Origin: an uncultured Eubacteriales bacterium
GTDB lineage: Bacteria; Bacillota; Clostridia; Christensenellales; Aristaeellaceae
Length of the DNA stretch: 47,786 nucleotides
Assembly (NCBI GenBank): GCA_900315315.1
Contig: OMYT01000027.1
Span: 1-47,786, forward strand
Reading direction: 5' to 3'
Part shown: positions 16,314-23,294 of the stretch, piece after piece
How the letters are laid out: the number at the start of each line of letters is the position of its first letter
Numbering within the stretch: the stretch's first letter is position 1
Translations under genes and position numbers: made by a program
The notes under the pieces: model-generated
What the model was told of the DNA's origin: nothing
What the model saw: only the letters and a program-made list of their open reading frames with translations
The model's database searches: none

Positions 16314-16916
16314 CTAGGTTTGGGAAGAACCATCTGAGGGGTGGTTCAGTTCATCCAGGGTCATGGTGAAGGCGGGAAGGAAATCGGTCAGGAAATCCTT
16401 TACCTCCGGCAGGTCAATGGCTTCAATGCTTTTGCGGACATTTTCCGCGGCATAATCAAACTCGTGATTGCCGGCCCGCTGCTCCTCCATACATTTGATG
16501 TAGGCGGAGATGCGGTCCGCAGCCTTGACGATGGAATGATCATAACCGGAAGCCTGATTCATGTAAGGCTCAAAGCCCGGGACCATATCCTCCGGCAGGA
16601 GGGAGAGCAGCCGCTCGGCTGAGAGCGCTTCCAGACGGTGATAGGCGCCGCGGAGCTCCTCATTGTTATACTTGACCGGGGTCGGCAGATCGCCGGTCAT
16701 GACCTCGGTGGCGTCATGGTAAACCGCCAGGGAGAGAATGTGCTCCGGATCGACGGCTTTATGGTACCGGTCCCGCGCGATGACCGCGATCGCATGGGCG
16801 ATCATGGCGACCTGCAGGGAATGCTCGGCATCGTTCTCCGGCTGGGTGTTCCGCATGAGGGACCAGCGGCGGATCAGCTTGAGGCGCGAGAGGTAAGCGA
16901 AAAAGGAATAGGACAT
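16314..16916 (-). CDS. YfbR-like HD phosphohydrolase (5'-nucleotidase)
   Basis: The start at 16916 has GGAGG 9 nt upstream; a longer frame to 16937 adds seven residues without a site. The 200-residue protein has MRNTQPENDAEHSLQVA near its N-terminus, the YfbR signature in which the His joins the metal site, then YHDATEVMTGDLPTPVKY, the HD motif. YfbR enzymes dephosphorylate deoxyribonucleoside monophosphates. It lies back to back with cmk, another nucleotide enzyme, with two dispersed repeats between, and is probably cotranscribed with the LCP gene. Confidence 0.9.
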   Translation of the reverse strand: MSYSFFAYLSRLKLIRRWSLMRNTQPENDAEHSLQVAMIAHAIAVIARDRYHKAVDPEHILSLAVYHDATEVMTGDLPTPVKYNNEELRGAYHRLEALSAERLLSLLPEDMVPGFEPYMNQASGYDHSIVKAADRISAYIKCMEEQRAGNHEFDYAAENVRKSIEAIDLPEVKDFLTDFLPAFTMTLDELNHPSDGSSQT

Positions 16917-16971
16917 TGATGAAAACCTCCAATACAATATTATACAATTTCATTGGGAAATATGCAAATGA

Positions 16972-17007
16972 AAGGGGGCTTTCCGATCGCCCCCATACGC
17001 CCTTCGG
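16972..17007 (+). repeat. Dispersed structured repeat, short form (copy D)
   Basis: GGGGG pairs with CCCCC around CTTTCCGATCG, followed by ATACG and the tail CCCTTCGG. It lies between the divergent HD gene and cmk, and is followed by GTTGAAGAAG direct repeats. Confidence 0.8.
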
Positions 17008-17066
17008 TTTCGGTTGAAGAAGGTTGAAGAAGGATGCTGAAAGTTGAAGAAGATATATGATTTTAT

Positions 17067-17095
17067 TTGATTGAAAGGACGAGTTTGAGTATAAT
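17067..17095 (+). promoter_or_regulatory. Promoter of the cmk operon
   Basis: TTGATT (17067-17072), a 17-nt spacer and TATAAT (17090-17095). The expected start point is about 17102, exactly where the long-form repeat begins. Confidence 0.75.
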
Positions 17096-17102
17096 AAAAA
17101 AG

Positions 17103-17204
17103 TTAAGGGGGCTTTCCGATCTTCCTGAGCTGCCGCCCGTTCTCCGCTGAGAACTGTCCACCGGACAGTTCTCCGGGCGCTACGAACCCCTTAAACCCCT
17201 TCGG
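17103..17204 (+). repeat. Dispersed structured repeat, long form (copy E), forming the cmk leader
   Basis: TTAAGGGG pairs with CCCCTTAA, CGCCCG with CGGGCG, and GAACTGTCC with GGACAGTTC. The tail is CCCCTTCGGA, with TCCGA in the loop complementary to TCGGA. The tail runs straight into the GGAGG in front of cmk, so folding could touch translation. Confidence 0.85.
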
Positions 17205-17228
17205 AGGAAAAGATGGGAGAGAATGATA

Positions 17229-17900
17229 ATGAGACTAAATGTTGCGATTGACGGGCCGGTGGGCGCGGGAAAATCTACGGTGGCGGACGCTGTGGCGGCG
17301 CGGCTGGGGATCCTGCATCTGGACACCGGGGCCATGTACCGGGCGCTCGGGCTGACGGCGCTGCGCCGCGGGATTGATACACAGGATGAGCAGGCCATCG
17401 TGGACCTGTGCCTGGGACTGAACGTTTCCGTGAGCCATGAGAAGGACGGGCAGCACACCTTCGTGGAAGGGGAGGACGTGACCGGACTGATCCGGACGCC
17501 GGAGGTGAGCATGGCCGCCAGCACGGTCAGCCGGTACGCAGAGGTTCGCAGGGCGATGGTGAAGCTGCAGCAGAAACTGGCAGCGGAAACGGATATGCTG
17601 CTGGACGGGCGGGATATCTGCACGACGGTGCTGCCGAACGCGACGGCCAAGATCTATCTGACCGCGGCAGCAGAGGAACGCGCCCGCCGCCGCTGGCTGG
17701 AGATGCAGGGAAAGGGCATGCCGGACACGTTTGAGGAAGTGCTGCAGGCCGTGAAGGACCGGGACAACCAGGACATGAACCGCAAGGTGGAGCCGCTCCG
17801 CCAGGCGGAGGATGCCGTGCTGGTGGACTCCACGAACATGACGTTTGACGAGGTGGTCGAAACAATACTGGCTATCGTGGAGGAAAAACGCCGTGGCTGA
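17229..17900 (+). CDS. cmk: Cytidylate kinase
   Basis: Two in-frame starts (17223 and 17229) exist; 17229 gives MRLNVAIDGP with the better spacing to GGGAGAG. The P-loop is GPVGAGKST (about 9-17). LHLDTGAMYRALG and DGRDICTTVLPNATAKIYL are the CMP-binding and NMP-domain signatures, and ARRRWLEMQGKG the lid. At 223 residues it has the normal length. It phosphorylates CMP and dCMP. The gene opens the cmk-plsC-ispH/S1 operon common in Bacillota. Its leader is filled by a long-form repeat, which raises the possibility of RNA-level control. The last codons overlap the plsC start. Confidence 0.97.
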   Translation: MRLNVAIDGPVGAGKSTVADAVAARLGILHLDTGAMYRALGLTALRRGIDTQDEQAIVDLCLGLNVSVSHEKDGQHTFVEGEDVTGLIRTPEVSMAASTVSRYAEVRRAMVKLQQKLAAETDMLLDGRDICTTVLPNATAKIYLTAAAEERARRRWLEMQGKGMPDTFEEVLQAVKDRDNQDMNRKVEPLRQAEDAVLVDSTNMTFDEVVETILAIVEEKRRG

Positions 17901-18528
17901 GAAAAAACTCGAACCCGTAAGCGAGAAACGGACAGCTATCTACGAGGTGGTGCGGGTACTGGCGCAAATCGTTTTTCACACGATTATGCCGGTACGCTTT
18001 CATCACCGGGAACGGCTGGACCGGGAACGGCCTTTTATCATGATCGCCAACCATAACCACGCGCTGGACCCGGTTCCGATGGCGATGGCTGTGAAGCATG
18101 ACCAGGTCGTTTTCCTCGGGAAGAAGGAACTGGGAAGCAAGCCGTGGATCCGGAAGATCCTGACAAAATTGCACTGTATCCTGGTGGACCGGCACAACGT
18201 GGACATGGAAGCCATGCGGGCCTGCATGAAAGCGATCAAGATGAAGAAGGTGCTGCTGATTTTCCCGGAGGGAACGCGGCACCATGAGGGGCAGATGGAG
18301 CACATCGAGGCCGGGACGGCCCTGATCGCGATGAGGTCCAAGGCGCCGGTGATTCCGATCTACTTTGACCAGAAGCTGAAGCCGTTCCGGATTACGAATC
18401 TGTATGTGGGGGAGGAGATCCCCTATGATGATCTGCTGGAAAGAGGGATTAACGCGGAGACCTGCGAGGAGATGAATGAGAGGATGAGGGAGGCATTCCG
18501 AAATATGATTCGGAATGCGGAGAAGTAA
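17893..18528 (+). CDS. plsC: 1-acyl-sn-glycerol-3-phosphate acyltransferase
   Basis: A GTG start at 17893 is chosen: GGAGG lies 9 nt upstream and the overlap with the cmk stop is 8 nt. An in-frame ATG at 17845 would bury the start deep inside cmk. Motif I is NHNHALD (NHx4D), motif III FPEGTRHHEG, and PVIPIYFD follows, all of the PlsC acyltransferase family. The 211-residue membrane-associated enzyme makes phosphatidic acid for phospholipid synthesis. The gene is coupled to cmk and followed by a short-form repeat before ispH. Confidence 0.95.
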   Translation: MAEKKLEPVSEKRTAIYEVVRVLAQIVFHTIMPVRFHHRERLDRERPFIMIANHNHALDPVPMAMAVKHDQVVFLGKKELGSKPWIRKILTKLHCILVDRHNVDMEAMRACMKAIKMKKVLLIFPEGTRHHEGQMEHIEAGTALIAMRSKAPVIPIYFDQKLKPFRITNLYVGEEIPYDDLLERGINAETCEEMNERMREAFRNMIRNAEK

Positions 18529-18563
18529 GGGGGCTTTCCGGTCGCCCCCTTAAACCCCTTCGG
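18526..18563 (+). repeat. Dispersed structured repeat, short form (copy F)
   Basis: TAAGGGGG pairs with CCCCCTTA (8 bp) around CTTTCCGGTCG, followed by AACCCCTTCGG. The plsC stop codon is the first part of the stem. Confidence 0.85.
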
Positions 18564-18692
18564 CAGCATGTTATAAAGAAACTATGTGAAACGGAGAAAT
18601 TTTTTAAATATTTTCTCATATAATTGCAGGAATTATGGCAACAAAAGAGGAAATATTTATGTTGAAGCGTATTTAAGGGGACGGATCGGATT

Positions 18693-20831
18693 ATGCCTGT
18701 TGAGGTTGCTGCACACGCCGGATTCTGCATGGGCGTCAAGCGCGCGGTGGAAAAGGCGGAGGCGGCTGCCGAAGACGGAACTCCATCCTGTACCCTCGGA
18801 GAGCTGATCCATAATCCGGACGTGGTCCGCCGCCTGGCGGAACGCGGACTGGAGCCCATCAACAGCCCGGAGGAGGCCGCAGGCCGCCGGGTGCTGATCC
18901 GGAGCCACGGCGTATCGCCGGAGGTGCTGGAGCAGTTAAGGAGCGCCGGAAACGAGGTTATGGACCTGACGTGTCCCTTTGTGGACAAGCTTCACCGCAT
19001 CGTGGAGGAAAGCTCGCGGGACGGGACGCCGGTGATCCTGGTGGGGGAAGAAAACCACCCGGAAGTCCGGGGAACAGCCGGATGGGCTCACGGTGAGGTG
19101 CGGATCATCGCAAACGCTGCGGAAGCGGAGAAGCTGCCGGAAACGGAGCGGGCGGTCATCGTCTGCCAGACCACGTTTCCGCATTCCCGGTGGGAAGAGA
19201 TTCTCGGGGTTCTGAAGCGGAAAGTGCGAAATCCGGACAGCCACTGCACGATCTGCAGCGCGACGGAAACCCGGCAGCGGGAAGCGGCGGAGCTTGCCTC
19301 CCGGGTGGACGCGATGATCGTGGTCGGCGGCAGGAACAGCGCCAATACGCAGAAACTGTACGACATCTGCAGGGAAAGATGTCCGCAGACGATCCTGGCA
19401 GAAAGTGCGGCGGAGATTCCGCCCGCCTTTGCAAATAATGATTCCGCGAAGATTGGAATCACCGCCGGTGCATCTACGCCGACGGATTCACTTAAGGAGG
19501 TTGTCACACGCATGAGCGAACTGGAGAACAAGGACCTGACCCCTACCACGGAGGTAGAAAATCACAATGATGACTTCATGGCGGAAGTCGAATCTACGCT
19601 GGTGAGGATCCGGCCCGGACAGACACTGACCGGCAAGGTCGTGCAGATCACCGACGATGAAGTCTGCGTCAACATCGGCTACAAGGCCGACGGTCTGATC
19701 AAGCGCACGGACCTGGTTGATCAGGATGTCAAACTGGACGACGATATCGAAGTCGAAGTCGTGAAAGTCAACGACGGAGAAGGCAATGTGCTGCTGAGCC
19801 AGCGCAACATCGTCAACCGCAAGGCGTGGGACTCCCTGATGGCGAAGAACGAAGAAGGCGGATATGTGGACGCGGTCGGCAAGGAAGCCGTCAAGGGCGG
19901 CCTGATCGCCGATATCGGCGGCGTGCGCGCATTCGTGCCCGCCAGCCAGCTGAGCCAGAGGTATGTTGAGAAGATCGGTGACTTCGTGGGCAAGGCCATG
20001 AAGCTGAAGATCCTGGAAGTGGACGAGGCGAAGAAGCGCGTCGTTGCCAGCCGCAAGGCCGTGGTGGCCGAAGAAGCCGCCGCGAAGAAGAAGGAAGCCT
20101 GGGAACGCCTGGAAGAAGGTATCGTGATCCACGGTATCGTCCGCCGCCTGACCGACTTCGGCGCCTTTGTGGACGTCGGCGGCGTGGACGGCCTGATCCA
20201 TATTACCGACCTGAGCTGGGGCCGGATCAAGCATCCGAGCGAAGTTGTGAAGCCCAACCAGGAAGTGGACGTGAAGATCCTGAGCCTGGATCCCGAACGG
20301 GAACGCATCCAGCTCGGATACAAGCAGCTGCAGCCCCATCCGTGGGATACCGCCGTCGAGAAGTATCCCGAAGGCGAGATCGTGACCGGCAAGGTTGTCC
20401 GGATTACGGATTTCGGCGCGTTTGTTGAACTGGAGCCCGGACTGGACGGTCTGGTGCATATCAGCCAGTGCGCGACGACCCGCGTGGCCAAGGTCGAAGA
20501 TGCAGTCAAGGTCGGCGATGAAGTGCAGGTCAAGGTGCTGAGCGTGGATCCCGAGAAGAAGCGCATCAGCCTGAGCATCCGTCAGGCCATCGAGCCCGAA
20601 CCCGTGGCCGGGGAAGCTCCTGCCGAGACGGCTGCCGCGGATGAGTATGAAGTGGTCGCGACGGAAGATTCCGTGAGCGAGAAGTTCGCCCAGGCTGCAG
20701 AAGAAACAGTTGAAGCGGCTGCTGAAGCAGCGACTGCCGAAGCTGTTGCCGAGACCGTCGAAGAGGCTGCCGCAGTTGCGGAAACCGCTGCCGAGGCTGT
20801 TGAAGAGGCTGCTGAGGAAATCAAGGAGTAA
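18693..20831 (+). CDS. ispH: IspH - ribosomal protein S1 fusion
   Basis: Residues 1-272 are 4-hydroxy-3-methylbut-2-enyl diphosphate reductase, the last step of the MEP isoprenoid pathway. The three iron-sulfur cysteines are Cys12 (GFCMGVKRAV), Cys94 (LTCPFVDKLH) and Cys188 (CTICSATETRQ), and SHGV, NHPEVRGT, QTTFP and NSANTQKL are the substrate motifs. Residues 295-640 are four S1 RNA-binding repeats, the last two with the full DFGAFV(D/E)(V/L) signature. An Ala/Glu-rich acidic tail ends the protein. Such IspH-RpsA fusions are known in Clostridia. A strong ribosome site before Met274 suggests that a free S1 is also made. The upstream site (AGGGGA) is weaker than the internal one. Confidence 0.96.
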   Translation: MPVEVAAHAGFCMGVKRAVEKAEAAAEDGTPSCTLGELIHNPDVVRRLAERGLEPINSPEEAAGRRVLIRSHGVSPEVLEQLRSAGNEVMDLTCPFVDKLHRIVEESSRDGTPVILVGEENHPEVRGTAGWAHGEVRIIANAAEAEKLPETERAVIVCQTTFPHSRWEEILGVLKRKVRNPDSHCTICSATETRQREAAELASRVDAMIVVGGRNSANTQKLYDICRERCPQTILAESAAEIPPAFANNDSAKIGITAGASTPTDSLKEVVTRMSELENKDLTPTTEVENHNDDFMAEVESTLVRIRPGQTLTGKVVQITDDEVCVNIGYKADGLIKRTDLVDQDVKLDDDIEVEVVKVNDGEGNVLLSQRNIVNRKAWDSLMAKNEEGGYVDAVGKEAVKGGLIADIGGVRAFVPASQLSQRYVEKIGDFVGKAMKLKILEVDEAKKRVVASRKAVVAEEAAAKKKEAWERLEEGIVIHGIVRRLTDFGAFVDVGGVDGLIHITDLSWGRIKHPSEVVKPNQEVDVKILSLDPERERIQLGYKQLQPHPWDTAVEKYPEGEIVTGKVVRITDFGAFVELEPGLDGLVHISQCATTRVAKVEDAVKVGDEVQVKVLSVDPEKKRISLSIRQAIEPEPVAGEAPAETAAADEYEVVATEDSVSEKFAQAAEETVEAAAEAATAEAVAETVEEAAAVAETAAEAVEEAAEEIKE
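19494..19514 (+). promoter_or_regulatory. Internal ribosome site inside the ispH-S1 fusion
   Basis: TTAAGGAGGTTG includes a full anti-16S match (AAGGAGG, 19494-19500) 11 nt before an in-frame ATG at 19512 (Met274, followed by SELENKDL). It lies exactly at the junction between the IspH and S1 parts. Confidence 0.75.
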
Positions 20832-20834
20832 AAA

Positions 20835-20932
20835 CCAGGGGGCTTTCCGAGTGCCCGGGGCTGCCGCCCGTTTTCCGCTGAGAAAGAGCCACTGGCTCTT
20901 TCTCCGGGCGCTTCAAACCCCTGGACCTTCGG
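20835..20932 (+). repeat. Dispersed structured repeat, long form (copy G)
   Basis: CCAGGGG pairs with CCCCTGG, CGCCCG with CGGGCG, and GAAAGAGCC with GGCTCTTTC. The tail is ACCTTCGG. It is nearly identical to copy H at 32511, differing by two G residues in the 5' run. It starts 3 nt after the S1 stop codon. Confidence 0.9.
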
Positions 20933-20961
20933 GCAAAAAAATTATTTAGTAGAAAAAGATG

Positions 20962-20986
20962 GGCTCTGTCATGGTTTGACAGAGCC
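20962..20986. terminator. Terminator between the S1 and XRE genes
   Basis: GGCTCTGTCA pairs perfectly with TGACAGAGCC around a 5-nt loop. TGTTTTGATG follows on the plus strand, and an A-rich stretch (AGAAAAAGAT) on the left serves the minus strand. Confidence 0.8.
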
Positions 20987-21000
20987 TGTTTTGATGTTTG

Positions 21001-21492
21001 TTAATTGTTGGGTCGGACAAGCTTGCCGGCGGCGATCTGCTCGTCTACCCAGAGCTGGAGGTTGGAGACGCTCAGGGCGATGCGGTCAAGGGTTTCCTTG
21101 ATTTCTTTAAAGTCGGCATATTCATCCGCCTGGACCTCACCGTCCTCCACGATCTCCAGGAGCCGGTCGCGGCTGCGGGAAAGCTTGTTGACGGCGTTCA
21201 GCGTCTCCACGGCGATCTGGGCCAGCTCCTTGGACTCGGTCCTGAGGGCATGCACCTGACCGATGGGGCACTCATTGACGCAGTAATAATTTCGCAGGGC
21301 GGGCGCACGATAGTACTCGGCCAGGAGAAGCGCGTCTTCCGGCTGGATCTGGGTGCGTCCGTTTTCAATCTTTTCAATGCGTTCGGGAGAGAAGCCGGGG
21401 ATCAGGTCTCCTGCCTTTTCCCGGGTAAGCCCCAGGTCCTCCCGTGTAGTCTGCCAGATGGATTTATTCTCCTTGATCGACCGTCTGCCCAT
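21001..21492 (-). CDS. XRE-family DNA-binding protein
   Basis: The start at 21492 has AAGGAG 9 nt upstream; it overlaps the upstream peptidase gene by 29 nt. The 163-residue protein has an HTH at about 10-65 (TREDLGLTREKAGDLIPGFS, then PERIEKIENGRTQIQPED), a short YYCVNECPIGQ Cys motif near 68-78, and a C-terminal helical part (about 85-150) rich in Glu and Leu. It is a probable repressor of the Cro/C1 type. Coupling to a secreted peptidase gene suggests the two are coregulated; the target is unknown. Confidence 0.85.
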   Translation of the reverse strand: MGRRSIKENKSIWQTTREDLGLTREKAGDLIPGFSPERIEKIENGRTQIQPEDALLLAEYYRAPALRNYYCVNECPIGQVHALRTESKELAQIAVETLNAVNKLSRSRDRLLEIVEDGEVQADEYADFKEIKETLDRIALSVSNLQLWVDEQIAAGKLVRPNN

Positions 21493-23053
21493 CCGTATCC
21501 GCTCCTTCCAGTGTGATATATTGCTCATGAATCCAACCGCGGCGGCCTTTGCCTTCCGCAAGGTAATAGCTGCCGTCTTTTTCCGCAATGGCTACCGGGG
21601 TGCCGATGGTCCACTCCGTAACCTTGGCGGAATTCTTTTTGGTGCCGGCCCGGACGGTGACCTTGGCGGTGCCGGAGGTTTTCCCGTTCATCGAGACGAT
21701 GCCGGAAGAGAAAGCCCCCTCATGGACAGGCAGCAGGTCCACATTCTTCGCGGCGATATAGCAGAAAGTGTCCTTCCAGAAAACATAGCAGAGATCCTCG
21801 TCCACGCCCAGGACGGTGAGGAGGGTGCCGGGATTGAGCTTCTTCGAGTAGCGCTCGAGGTTTTTGCCGTCCCCGTCAAGCAGGTTGGCGCCTTTCTTAT
21901 TGGAAACTATGGCGACCTTCGGACTGTCCGAGCCGGAGGTCGTCCAGCGGAGGTCCTTTGTGGGGACGCGAAGGCTTTCTGCGGTATCATCCTGCCCGCG
22001 GATCACCTTCGTGACCATGGTGCCGGAATAGTCGAGCTCAACGGATTCGAGCCCGCTGTCCGTTTCCAGCTGCAGCCAGTCCTTGCGGACCAGGCGCATG
22101 CCCTGATGCGCGCAGTAATGCAGGTCCATCCAGTAGGCCATGCCGCAGTAGTCCTCCGTTTCGAAGAACCAGCGGATGCCGGGCAGTTCATCAGCGGACA
22201 TGGCCTCTGTGAAGGAACCGTCTTCCGCCAGATAGAAGATATGGCCTTTGGTTTTCCACCTGTCCTTGCGCTCGAAGGTGGCGCCGGTGGCACTGTCAAC
22301 GATATGGACATACTGCCCGTCTTCGCTGATGCCGTCCGCCATGGCGATATGGCCCGTGACAATCATAAAGGTCAGAAGATCGCCGCGCTTCAGGCAGTCC
22401 GCAACGCCCTTCTCGGTCTCGATCAGATCCTCCTGGGTGGTGAAACCGTAATCCTTTGAGGCCTGCAGGATCAGGCCGGGGTTGTCGGTCCCCCTGCCGG
22501 GAATATAAAAGCGGGAGTTTTTGACGCAAAGGTTCTCCGGCAGGATATCCTCACCGGAAAAACCGAGGCGCTGGAGGATATGGCTGAGGCTGAAGATGGC
22601 GCAGCCGCCCTTTTCCAGCGTTTCAATCGGCTTTTTGGGACGGTAGATCACGCTGTGCCACCAGCCGTCCTTCTGGCTGTAAACCACGTCCGCCCCTTGC
22701 TGGACCGGCGCAGTGCCGGAAACGGGAATGGTGACACTGGCGGATTCTTCATCCTTTTTGCCGTAGACCACGGTTGCGGTCAGGGTATACTCCGCTTCCT
22801 CCCGCGGGCGGAAAGAGGCGGTATAGTGCTCAGTCGCGTCCTTTTCATTGCAGACGGTGCCCTCCGGCGTGGTGAGGGTATAGCGGACGCCCAAAGCGCC
22901 TTCCCGGCCCGGCGTGACAGTCACGTCGACATAATCCCCCAGGCGGGGATTTTCCGGGGTAAAGGTAATCTCCACTTCCGCCAGGGCGGAAGCGCAGCAC
23001 AGGAGCGCCAGGAGCAGCGCCAGCAGGAAAAGGATTCCGAAAGACTTTCTCAT
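21464..23053 (-). CDS. Exported C39-like cysteine peptidase with SH3-type C-terminus
   Basis: A signal peptide (1-25) precedes an Ig-like beta domain (about 26-115; FTPENPRLGDYVDVTV). A papain-like C39_2 domain follows (about 125-260): EKGGCAIFSLSHIL carries the candidate nucleophile Cys151, TGHIAMAD carries His235, and VHIVDSATG the Asp253. The rest (about 330-520) contains two SH3-like segments, the last around AKVTVRAGTKKNSAKVTEWT, which in such proteins bind the wall. It is 529 residues and acts outside the cell. The peptide substrate is unknown. It shares an overlap with the XRE gene downstream. Confidence 0.82.
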   Translation of the reverse strand: MRKSFGILFLLALLLALLCCASALAEVEITFTPENPRLGDYVDVTVTPGREGALGVRYTLTTPEGTVCNEKDATEHYTASFRPREEAEYTLTATVVYGKKDEESASVTIPVSGTAPVQQGADVVYSQKDGWWHSVIYRPKKPIETLEKGGCAIFSLSHILQRLGFSGEDILPENLCVKNSRFYIPGRGTDNPGLILQASKDYGFTTQEDLIETEKGVADCLKRGDLLTFMIVTGHIAMADGISEDGQYVHIVDSATGATFERKDRWKTKGHIFYLAEDGSFTEAMSADELPGIRWFFETEDYCGMAYWMDLHYCAHQGMRLVRKDWLQLETDSGLESVELDYSGTMVTKVIRGQDDTAESLRVPTKDLRWTTSGSDSPKVAIVSNKKGANLLDGDGKNLERYSKKLNPGTLLTVLGVDEDLCYVFWKDTFCYIAAKNVDLLPVHEGAFSSGIVSMNGKTSGTAKVTVRAGTKKNSAKVTEWTIGTPVAIAEKDGSYYLAEGKGRRGWIHEQYITLEGADTDGQTVDQGE

Positions 23054-23114
23054 TCAATGACCTCCGGACAAAAGTCTTCTTATTATATCAAAGAGAAACA
23101 ATGAAAACAAGAAT

Positions 23115-23126
23115 TTGTCATGACAA
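23115..23126. promoter_or_regulatory. Operator-like palindrome between divergent genes
   Basis: TTGTCATGACAA is a perfect 12-bp palindrome between the divergent peptidase and HD-GYP genes. A TTGACA lies at 23176-23181 with only a weak -10 (TGATAT) behind it. No riboswitch was seen in this 240-nt gap. Confidence 0.45.
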
Positions 23127-23294
23127 CAGATTCATGGATAATTCGTATAACAGGAACAAAAGGATATTTCATTTTTTGACATTATGTTGTATCATAGGAA
23201 TGATATATCTCTGAATCCGGTTTACCGGTTCGGAGGTCTGCCGGAACAGCCGCAACACAAGGGGAAGGAATCCTGAAGTACAGGAGTTGAAAGA

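Noticed and set aside
23127-23294. Cyclic-di-GMP riboswitch before the HD-GYP gene (and before the EAL gene)
   Set aside because: No GEMM-type conserved core was found in either leader.
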